This document shows positions 11,304 to 22,123 of a stretch of 64,000 nt of DNA, one piece after another. The notes below the pieces were generated by a model. That model saw only the letters and a list, made by a program, of their open reading frames with translations. It searched no databases and was not told the origin of the DNA. The stretch is from contig NC_045140.1 in assembly GCF_008831285.2 (NCBI RefSeq), positions 27,050,131-27,114,130 on the forward strand, read 5' to 3'. Source of the DNA: Nymphaea colorata. Taxonomy: Eukaryota; Streptophyta; Magnoliopsida; Nymphaeales; Nymphaeaceae. The first letter of the stretch is position 1; each line of letters opens with the position of its first letter. Made by a program: the position numbers and the translations under genes.

Positions 11304-14300
11304 CTATGAAAAGCACTCGTAGAAGCACCCAAAAAATCGGGAGGACTTTTCTGGCTTCATCACAGTAATGTCACTCTCTTGTAATTTATCCATCAAATGG
11401 CGTGTACCGGGGGAATCAGTTGCCACATAACTGCTCCCTCCAAGTACAATGGTGGGTGGCGGCGTGGTCTCCAAAGGAGAAAGAGATGTGCGGAAGACAG
11501 ATAGCATCTCAATGACTTGCTGAAACCCCGGGCGGCTGTTCGGATCCTCTGCCCAACAGCACTCCAAGATGGGAACAAGTTCTTTTGGGATATTTCCCAG
11601 GTCAGGTCTCACTTTCTACACAAGGAAGGACGTGAAGATCAATTAACAGTAACAAAATCAGAAAACAAAATAGTAAATAACTTCTATAGATACAGCGGAC
11701 AGACAATTGGGGTAGGACGGTACCTTAAACGCTGCAGCATATGCAGCCTGAAGATTGGACATGCCTTCAAAAGGTAAGCGGTTGGTTAGCAATTCCCACA
11801 AAACAATAGCAAAACTATATACATCAACCTTGTTATTATAGTGCTTCTTATCCCCTCGACGAAGTGTGACAGTGCTATAAAGCTGCGAAGGGGAAGCCAG
11901 AGAAAATAAGTGAACACATGGTGCACAACGAAAGAGAGTAAAAAACCTTAACAAGACCAATGGTACCTCAGGAGCCATCCATCGATATGTGCCAGTTTCT
12001 GCAGTCATCATTTCGGTCAGTGTCTCCTCTCTTGCCAATCCAAAGTCAGCCAGTTTGACCTTCTTACGGTCCTGGGTAAGAAGCAGATTATCTGAAGAAA
12101 ACAGGAATCGTCAGTAAGGTTGGAGATGGAAGGAAAGAAAAGGCGAAACAAGTAAAAGGCCCAAAATCATATATGACACAGTCAACAAAAGAATTAAAGT
12201 GGCTGTGCCATACAAATACATAGGCGGGCACAATGATATTTATAAAAGGTCTTCAACTATTTCTGGACTAAAAGCAGTGTGCGTGTGTTAGATCTAGGAC
12301 AAACAAAGGCAGCTGTTGTATGCAGTTTATGGTTAAAAACCAAGACCAACTCTTAGGTCTGACTAAAGTACTCGTCATATCTGATCAGAGCAATGTGTTG
12401 GGAATATCCCTAGGCAAAGAATCCACGTTTCTATGTGTGCGACACCCTTCAGTCAATGGACAAAAAGAGCAAGAACCTGAAGAGGGATCAATATTTCAAG
12501 GCTCTGTTTCCATGCTATTTAAATAGTGAGACAACACAAGCAGCTTTTGTAAGTGCTACGTAGTTTTTTGTTAAAATGCGACAGGAGGTGCAAGGTTACA
12601 CTAAAACATCTGCCTCATATCCAGCTTATGCAAAAATCTGATTCCTCTCGACGATACCTTTTAAGTTAATGGACAGAAACATGACCAACAAAGATCTGCT
12701 CTTTCCAAAATAGAAGCATTCAAGCAGAAGGATATGGAAATTTTTGGCAAAACCAGCAGGAGATTAGGAAACTCTCGCCAGTGAAAAGGGGAACTCAAAT
12801 GTGGTATGGGATGGTTTACTTGCAGAATTTAGATTGCAGGCATCAAAGACAAAGAGGGCCGCAGCTAATGTAGCATCCCCCTGATTAACAGGATGCTCAA
12901 ACCAGATCATGTGTTTCAGCTCAAAAGAACAAATGATAAATGGAGATGCCAGTCTTCCAGTTTATGGTCCTCCGAATCAAGCGGCTCTTCACCTGCTTCA
13001 CCCTTCTGGCCTTGATTCTCATGGATTTGATCAATACCATGTCCTATTCATCAAAAGCTTCATCTCTCTCTCATCCCTCGACCAAATCCTCTTTGACTCC
13101 AGCCTTCTATCAAACTCAGGGTGTGCTGGTACTGCATGCTAGAAGCCTAGAACAACCTCTAAATTAGGTTAAAGGACGGAGTGGAGTTCATTTAGACCAT
13201 GCAGTGCTCAAGGCTCAAACTTTGGCACGCCAATGAGTAAACACATAACATTGCTTAAACATTTCAACACTCAGCTTTGTATACCAGAACAAAAATATGC
13301 TCCTAGACTGGGGGCAAAGGAAGAAAATATGCTAGAGCAGCACGAGTTAAGGCACCAGCTGTTGCATGTCTGTTTAGTGAAATCAAATTCAACATCAGGC
13401 ATCAACCACAACACATGAAGAACGCTTGCTCTTCAATACCTGATTAAAGCCGATAAAGATGGACACCTCATTTTACCTGAAATGGAATAAAAAAAAACCT
13501 GTGACCAACTCCTGTACGGTGAGTAATAGAATGCATATTAGCCAGGTGAAGGGATGCTCTCCTTAGAAAATAGACAGAAAACTTCCAAAGTCCAAACTAT
13601 CTTTACTGCATGAAAGTCTAAATCTAGCCTTTTGTGTTTTGTGAGGCCCGCTTCTTTTTCTTAGGCAATTTCCTTTCAGTGTTGTTACCACTGTACTATG
13701 GCTAAGCTCCTAAACTGGAAGATGGTGATATCAGCTCGCCACTGTACTCCATACACGAGGTTTGAAGGTTATTACGCTGAGATGTCTATGGAGAACAGCC
13801 CCATTGATCTTTCCTCTTGATTCTCTGAATTGCTTTTAGGCAGCTTCTAACCTTTTTACAACCACTCCATGATGCTAGGTGAAGTGGTTAAAGGCCCAAG
13901 GCAGCATATTTATGGTAGGTTTAAGGTTTTTACCTTTTGTTGCTTGGAAAGAGTCCAAGAAACCGCAACTAAATGGACATTCCCAATCGCACAAATAAGG
14001 GGAAGCTCCTGAAAAGTGGGCTCAAAAACGTTCACCAGATTATCTTTCCTACCATCTTGAAATTGCTAATGCAATCTGTTTGCTTGATTCACCAAAAAGG
14101 AGATCTTAACACAAGAAAACTTCCAGACTGATGGAGAAAAATTGTCACATCATATAGATCGGTCAACTTCAGTTTTCTTTCCTCGGGGACAATTACTGAG
14201 AATAGAGAGGCATTTGTCACTTGAAAAATACATGGCAATCATGAGCACAAAATGTAGAGGATAAAAAATTTGCAATCCTCCACAGTTAGCTTTAAGGACA

Positions 14301-14716
14301 CATGACCCTTTGCTTGTTCTATGCGCAATTGCCTTCATAAGAAGAGGAATGTAAGACCATACCACCTAGAACACAAAGCTAGGTATCATTCTAGAAATAC
14401 GAAATGAATACATAAGAAAACATTACAAATTGAAAGATAAAAATAATAATTACTCGTCCACTTCTCCCAGTCTCATAAGCAAACAAGTTGATAGCTCGTT
14501 TTCAAATGGCTTACATATGCACTCACCCGTCACCTACCTTAGAATTTTCCTGTGGATGCCTGTACTTAACATGGCAACTTTGTCTCCAAGAGATTCAGCT
14601 ACAGAAAGTGCAGAGGGACTTCTTCCGTTGTTATATTCTAGAGTATTACTAAAAAGACGAAGTTTTCTTTTTTTTTCAAAATGCATTACTGTAGGTATGG
14701 GCATAAGTTTTCAAAA

Positions 14717-14747
<31 letters not shown>

Positions 14748-16021
14748 GTTATGCAAAAAAAATCGCAGAGATTCGTCCTACTATGAATAAATACTCTGAC
14801 AAAAAAAATGAAAATCACAGACCACAGAGCCAATCAAAACCCTTGAACATGAAAAAAAATCTAAAGATTAAACTAGTAACCAAATAGTTGCGCAAAATTC
14901 ACTACCAGGCTTCAGGTCGCGGTGGATAATTCCATTTGCGTGCAAGCATTCCATTGCCCGAGCAACGTCCAAAGCAAAACTGACTGCAAGACGTAAATCC
15001 AAGCACCCCGGCCGCAAGGATCTGAAATATTCCCGGAGAGAACCGCCAGGTAAAAGCTCTGTCACGATCACCATATTGTCCTCAACGCATGCACCTATAA
15101 ACTGTTTGAAGACAGAAAACAAAGATATCAGACAACGAATTATAGATAAACTGCTAACTTGCCTTTTCTGAGGAAGTTGGTCGATAAAAATATGGCAACA
15201 CACTGACCAAATAAAACAGTAGGTAAGCAGATGCAAAGCTTTCAGTAACAGATATGTCAAACCCGAATGCTTTCTTGCACTTCCAAGCTAAGAAGCTACG
15301 AAGCGCGAAAACAGAAGTAACAATTGACGCATTGTAAACCACAACTGTATAAGTAGTATCGCAACCAATATTTACATAATTCAGCCTTCATCCTCTTACA
15401 ATTAAATCTTATTCCGCCTAACTCTCGAGAATTCCAATCAGCACATAAGGAGAAAAGAAAAAAAAAAACCCACATAGGGAAAACAGAAAAGGCAAGAGCA
15501 GAAGTGGGCGTTCATACCGTCACTAAGTTATCGTGCTGGACCCGGGAAAGCATCGAGATCTCCCGCAAGAATCGCTCCCTCCTCCTCGTCAATTCTGCCG
15601 CCGTCCCGCCCGGCTTTATTATCTTCACCGCCACGATAGCCTTCTTGTACCTACAAGAGGGAGCGAGGGAGGGAGAGAGAGAATAAGACGCTGAGGAAGG
15701 AAGGTCAGGGAAGGGCAGCGAGAGGACTCACCGGCCCAGGTAGACCTTGGCATGACCGCCCTCGCCGATCTTGTCATGGAGGGAGATCATGCTCGGGTCG
15801 AGGAGCCACTGATCGTCGATCCTGAAGTCGTCGAAGTCGAGCTGTTGCTGGGTTGCCCTGCCGAACCCCGCTTCGAGGCCGCCGTCCATCGAGTCATCCC
15901 GGACGCCATCCCTCTCGCCGCCGCCGCTTTCCGTGTTGACCCACAAAAGATTAACGGCCTCCTTCCCCGCTGCCCCTACTCTCCGATGAACGTCCCCACC
16001 GTGCCCGTGCATCATCATCAT
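11304..16021 (-). CDS. ATN1-type Raf-like MAP3K protein kinase
   Basis: A soluble serine/threonine (dual-specificity-like) kinase of the plant Raf-like family that includes Arabidopsis ATN1. Six exons join in frame, in coding order: 16021-15732, 15650-15518, 15101-14906, 12091-11967, 11882-11724 and 11615-11304, giving 404 residues. Visible landmarks: glycine loop [10 protein letters not shown] (about 85-94), lysine in AVKI (106), HRDLKPDN (201-208), DFG (222-224), GTYRWMAPE, and the family signature [19 protein letters not shown] basic, cysteine-bearing tail ends CFYECFS. The first in-frame ATG is a run of four ATGs starting at 16021; [11 protein letters not shown] at 15889 is an alternative start giving 360 residues, closer to ATN1's size. 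A (CT)n tract lies just upstream on the coding strand (16136-16152). Intron 3 is 2.8 kb. The kinase looks catalytically complete. The downstream pathway cannot be read from sequence. Confidence 0.92.
13875..13935 (+). repeat. Possible tRNA-derived SINE fragment
   Basis: TAGGTGAAGTGGTTAAAGG looks like a decayed pol III A box and GGTTTAAGGTTTTTACC about 35 bp later like a decayed B box. It is within the third intron of the ATN1-like kinase gene. There is no poly-A tail or target duplication that I can define, so this is tentative. Confidence 0.3.
14719..14745. repeat. CA microsatellite
   Basis: A perfect CA dinucleotide run in the third intron of the ATN1-like kinase gene. Confidence 0.9.
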
Positions 16022-16022
16022 C

Positions 16023-16098
16023 AACACCACGACCCACTCACCTCTCTCTTCATCATCCACAGAGGAGTTGCAGAGCTTCCCAAGGCCCTGCCCACCAT
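16023..16098 (-). promoter_or_regulatory. Possible upstream ORF overlapping the kinase start
   Basis: On the coding strand an ATG at 16098 (AAATGGTG, a good context) opens a 25-codon frame whose TGA stop ends at 16020-16022 and overlaps the first ATG of the four-ATG run at 16021. If the transcript starts upstream of 16098, ribosomes would meet this small frame first and finish exactly at the main start. The transcription start is unknown, so this is a candidate only. Confidence 0.4.
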
Positions 16099-19000
16099 TT
16101 CTCTTCTCCCTCCTTTCTTCTTCCCCGCGGCAACAGAGAGAGAGAGAGAGATAGGAGTGTGCTCTGTAGTGCCGATATTAAAGAGGGCCAGGGGAGAATG
16201 AACAAGCCATTGGTTGACTCTGCGAGCTATCAGAGGATTCAGGGCAGAGAGAGAGAGCGCGTGTGAGTCTCAAGTCTCAACCCTGAAGCCGCCTTCCCCC
16301 AAGTCGCTTTCCCTTTTGATCCTGCAGAATTCTTCTATATTACCAGTCTACCATTGAGCCCACTTTCCCGCTGAGCCGAGTTTCTCCCTCCCTGCACCAA
16401 GTGGAACTCAGCCCACTTTTGGTGCCCCTTAGAGAAGGGCTCGAGCTTTCATAAATTTAATTTCACTATTTTCTATATTTCATTATTTTCTAGATAATAC
16501 ATAGTCTTTCATTTATAATTTTTTTCATTCCAGGGGCTCAAAAATTTGAAGCATAAGTTTTGAAATATTCTCTTCTATTTCGGGTTAAACTTAGCTCGCA
16601 GCAATAAAATAAGAAAATAGCATCCACGCCTTCTTTTTCTAAAGAATGAACTATTAATACTATATAAAGCACGACAGGACAATATTCCGTCGTCTTGGTT
16701 ATCGGCGGAAGCGTCGAGAAGTTGAATAGCAAACAAAAGATTTTAAAACTTTGAGAAGAATCAACGGGGCCGGCTGTCCCCTTTCTTCGCCGGTTTCTGT
16801 CGTCGGTAGCAAGAAAGCGACACCATAGCTAAAGCTAAGGGGGGGTCTTGTGACTCACACGCCGGATTGTCGACGTCTCACCTTTCTATCTGATTCTCCG
16901 GTGCCCTTTTTTGTTTTATGAATTTTAAAATAATTTAAAACATATTAGATTGATTTAAAATATATGAAAATAAAAAAAATAAAAATATTCGTATCTTCCT
17001 AGTTGGAGGCCGTTGCCATTCAAAACGGTTGATGACACCAATGATGGTTAAGGATGTCAATATATTTGAATATGATATTTGATTGATTCGCGAATATAAA
17101 AATCTGATTCAAAAATTTGGATTTGGATATAAATATAAAAATCAGATTTAGATTGAATTCATATTGTAAAATCGGATCTCAGATTTAGATATAACTTTTC
17201 TTTATTTGAATTTCAATATGAATAAATGAATATCCAAAAAAGTAGATAAATTAAGAATATATGAAATACGTTAACATTCCTACTGGCACTACATCATTGA
17301 CGCCCTGTCATACTACTATCCAGGAAGGTGGCTGATGCTCCTCCACGGCGCCGGTGATGCCGGCCGGAAGTCCGGCTGGCCTCGCCATGGGGACAATTCT
17401 CCATGCATTTTCTTTTAATGACCAAGAACATCCAATAAAAAACTTGGACGTTTCAAGGTGTCGTCTTCCTTACGCTAAATACCTGGCGTAAATGAGAGTT
17501 TTGTCCAAAAAAAGTAGAGCCTTTTTAGTCTTATCTGCCCTAACACTGTCAACACGGTCGTCATTATTTAATGAAAGGACGTGTACATGTAACTAATGCA
17601 AAATCGTATAAAGAATGACTGTTGCACGTGAAAAAAGAAAATCAAAGAACACTGTAATTTCTCAGTATCCACTAAAATTAAGCTAATTTATTCCCCAATT
17701 CATACATAGACTCCCAACAAATTTCACGTCGTCAACAACCAGTCTATCGGTCGAACGAGAATTCAAGAAAGATTAGAGAGATTATACTGTTGGTAACATT
17801 GAAGGGGCATGTGATGTGAACATCTCGACGTGTGCTTCAAGATTAGGTGGATGTGAAGGCGACCCTCTTCTCTTATAAAGTCTAGACAAAACTTTTGGTG
17901 TTGAGAGAATGCCTTAAGAAAAGCTTGCGTAGAATCTGGTGTTGTTCATCTTTGGTAGTTGCAGGACATCAAACTTATCATAGTGAAGAAGAAGAGAAGA
18001 AGTCAGCGTTCGGTTTTTTATGCAGAGGCCGTGATTTCTCAGATGTTAATTTGGGTTGGCGTGCTTTTCTCATTTCGAATATAACATTGTTGGATGGTGG
18101 ATGCGATTTTTTCCTTTCATATGGAAGCTGCAAATCAAATCGGTGATGTAAGTGGGTCCGGTTACAGCTCTAAAACGCAATATTTTTATTTGATTGTATA
18201 TATATATATGTATATAGGGAGTGTTTGATGATTTGGAATTTTGATTGAAGAAAGAAAATTCCAGAATCATAACTCATCCTCAAACTGAAATTGAATCAAA
18301 ATTTCAGGTTCAATTTTGCAAACAAAATACGTCGTTTATTTAATAATTCCAATTTCTTAAAAATTGAGCCTTTTGATTCTAAAATTCTATGATTCTGGAT
18401 ATATCAAACGCCCCTTAAAATTTAGAACTATAATGGTGCAGCAAAATGGTATTTAAGTTTAACATACCATGATAAGGTGAGTACCAATTGAAACAACTGG
18501 CAGTCCATTTTTCTTCAAAAGTGTCTGGTAAGAAGAACATTACGTGCTCTGAAGACATTTGGTCCGGAAACATCTCCCTGGTTGCGTGATTGATGATTCT
18601 TTTCCTAAATAAACCACAGCGGGATTAACATTTTGACCTATTGACTGCGTTCTGATTTCTTTTTTATCTGTTCTTATTGTAGTAATTGCGTCAAAAACTG
18701 GAGAAATAACTGCAATAAAAGCCAAACAAATAGGTATATGGACATGGGCCTGACTCATGCTACTGCACGCAACCATAACGTCTCGGAGCACTTCTCCTGT
18801 AGAGCCTCTGTGTTTGTGCTTCTGAAATAATTATGACGATTTTACAAGGAATTACTGCGGGTTTTGTGAAGGAAACTTTTCTCTGCATTCATGAAGAACC
18901 TTGTACCTCCAGCATTTTCTAGTTATCCGGATAATTGATTTTTTAGAGATTATGCAACATAAACTGGTAACCTGACCTTGCTGGATGAATGACCACATAT

Positions 19001-20414
19001 TGATGTTTTATAGAATAAGTTTCCCAGATATTTGAATTGCCATATGGTCATGCTTTAAGTGAACTGCTGGATTTCTATGTGTTATCTTGCCCAACTGTTT
19101 TAAAGAATGACTCCAGTTTCATCATCATGGAGGCAGCCGGATGACCTCTTGGAAACCATTCCTATTGCCATTAGGAAATTGTGGTTATTGCTGGCAATTT
19201 GCTTGTGTGATTATTTAAGAGTCCAAGCCTGTTACCACAGAAATTTACCTGAAGCTAAAATATGTGCATCTCATTCCTGCTGGAAGTTCGATTTTCCTTT
19301 TAGGAACTGGAGATACCAGAGATTTACGAGCATGCGCTCTTAGTCACAACCCAATGCACTTATAAAGTGCTTGGCCTCCCACTTTTTTTGCAGGGAGATG
19401 TTCGTGCATGCAGTGTGACTTGGATTCCAACGCTGGAACTACAACGCTATCAGTTCCTCGTGTCAGAAGGCAATTTCACGTCATTCGTGTAAGGTGGGAT
19501 CGTTCCAAAGATGCAGCTGCAGTGACTATACCAAAGAAGTATGTGCCTGACTGCCCCAACAGATCAAATTCTATAGCTTTATCTAACTTCAGGTTGGAGT
19601 GCATGGTATTGCAGGTGCTGTAGCACACTTCATGCAGAGACATGCTTGGTGTGTGGAACAGTGATCGTCCGACACTCTACTCGATCAGTTCTTTAAAGGG
19701 AATTACTCACAATCTCAGGAAAATGAATATATTGCTGGTGACTGCACTAAAAATAAAGAAGTTACACGATTTAGAACGGGGTACAATAGCCTGAGACCGC
19801 TGAGAAGGGCAGGGTTTGTTCACATTGAGAAGGATAAACACAGACAAATGTAGGAACAAAACAGGAGAAGAGAGGTTGTATATTTTACAGGGGAGAACTT
19901 CAATAATTTGAAAGAAGACCATGAGATTCATGGGTACAGACCTACCACGGTTAGACCGAAGATGACCGGTTTTGCAAGTGTGGTTTTTTCCACTCGTATG
20001 TGTATCAATAGGTTTAAAAGAAAAAAATACGAATCCCGGATCCCAACTAGCGGCAAAACGTACCTGCAGGAACACCAACAAGATGCTTTAGTCTTATTGC
20101 CGCAAAGACCATGATTCTCAAAGTTGTAACTGCTTAGTTTCCTAAAAGGGAGAATGATGGGTTAATATACATCCAAGTGCTCTTCAGGTAAGTAAGGTTA
20201 CATGTTTGACAATTTCAAACTACAAGAGCGTACAAGACAAAGCACGTGAACATGGCCGGGTGCAGTACTGAGAAATGACACTGACAAGAAAAATCCTCGC
20301 AGTTGACAATGAATTCACACGTACGAATAGAAATCTAGGCAGACAGATTTCTTAGAACATTGACTATTGGGTCAGCAGTCTCTTAGAAAGTTTTCCCGCA
20401 ACCAGCCATGCATT
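16099..20414. other. Intergenic region between the ATN1-like kinase and LPEAT1
   Basis: The promoter of the kinase gene lies at the left edge and the LPEAT1 3' end at the right. The middle holds AT-rich degenerate repeats: at 17040-17290 the text repeats variants of GATATTTGAAT and AATCTGATT, like the tract at 29280-29740. A hAT-like MITE is at 18217-18414. At 19390-19625 there is a short open frame preceded by a TTTTTTTGCAG acceptor-like site (a translated piece reads RRQFHVIRVRWDRSKD), but no neighbouring exons could be matched, so no gene is called. Confidence 0.5.
18217..18414. mobile_element. hAT-like MITE (GGGGCGTTTG family), copy 1
   Basis: The left end GGGAGTGTTTGAT and the reverse complement of the right end GGGGCGTTTGATAT match. 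The interior is AT-rich with words such as GGAATTTTGATT and AATTCCAGAAT. A second member with the same ends and internal words is at 58760-59163. No protein-coding capacity. Ends of this kind are widespread in plant hAT-derived MITEs. Confidence 0.6.
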
Positions 20415-22035
20415 TCATTCCCCTTTCTGATGATGTAAGACACTAGGTAGGCTATTACCGTGCAAGGCAGCATGATATGTTCTCTTCTCAGCAAGGCCAA
20501 TATCTGATAAAATGAGATTGCCCTGGACAAGTAATAAACTAGGTTAAGAAGCTAGAAAACATCATTATGTTATCACATAGAAAAGATAAACAATATTGGT
20601 AACTGCACACATGGAAGAAAAAGGCAAAAGATAGGAAGAAAAACTCCCAAACCCATGGGACGTAGCAAAACCAGTGTAAACAGCTCCAGATCATGGTAAG
20701 AACTAAGAACTCACACGCCAGATCTAAGGGGTCGAAATGAAAGCACTGAAAGCTAAGCAGTTCAGTCTGTTGGTGAGCCATGCCTGCCCCAGAGCCCAAC
20801 TGTCCCAACTCCAACTCCTTTGACACCATTAAAGAAAATGCTTTCTCCATAATAGTCTCTTTTCCTTCGTTAAATTTCAACCCCAACCTTCATAAACAAG
20901 TTTTTTAAGAATTTGTATTGCATTAACATTAAGAAAGGCACCTTTTAAGTAATATATCATTAAGATTTAAGATACTGCTTAAAACTGAACTTGATCTAAG
21001 AAGGTAATACTCAACAAATTCTCTTGAAACCTCTTGACATGAGTTAGGGAAATTTGGGGATTAAGTATAAATACTTAGGAATACAAGAATATTTAGGTTG
21101 GGTCCAATGAAGTCAAGACCCATGTGCAGCCGACTATAAAAGACTGTTTGTCAAAAGTTTTTGGCAGATCGTTATTAATGAAAGGAATTAGGGTTTGTGA
21201 TTGTCCTACTTAGCATGTGTATGTCTTATTTGCTTTCTTATTAGGTCTGTGTTAGCTCCATGGAAGCAGAGGGCTACCATTTCTGGTATCAGAGCCATGT
21301 CAGTGGGAGAAGCCCTGTCCACCATGGAGAGCTTCAAGAAACAGATGGAGGAAGCTCGTCAGCCATGGCGGGACGATTGGATAGTGTGAACGAGCAGATT
21401 TCGGAGGTCAACCTGCATGTGCAGACCCTCATAACAGAACACCAGAACCCAACGTTGTGATTCTCAAAGAAATGGTCACCAGATCTTCCAACAGAGTTCA
21501 GATGAATGGTGGTGAGCAACCTAGAGGTAATGATATGGGAGGTTAAGTGTAAATATTCAGAATTTAGGAATATAAAAATAATCTGGTTGGGTCCAATAAA
21601 GTGGAGACCCAGGTTCAGCCGACTATAAAAGGCTGTTTGTTAATAGTTTCTCAGCAGATCGTGATTAATGAAAGGAATTAGGTTTTGTGTTTGCCATAAT
21701 TAGCTTGTGTGTCCCATTTGCTTTCTTATTAGTTCTGCGTTAGCTCTGTGGTAGCCGAGGGGTACCACCTTTACAAATCATTTATATCCACAGCAAGATA
21801 GTAAGATAGCTACAACTCCGCATCATGTACATAAGCTAACTCAACTCTCATTGCATCTTTATGCTTCTCGCTAGATGTCCAATGCCCACAATAATTAAAA
21901 TTTCTCTCTCAACCACGAGCAAAACAGTACATGCATATATCGAGGGAAAAGGAAAAGATGTATCATCTATGACCAATGATGGTTGATGGTTATTTTATTC
22001 TACCTAACAAATAGGCGGCTCATCAATTAAACTCC

Positions 22036-22123
<88 letters not shown>

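Noticed and set aside
15752-16201. 149-codon plus-strand frame
   Set aside because: It is antisense to exon 1 of the ATN1-like kinase, which has clear kinase motifs.
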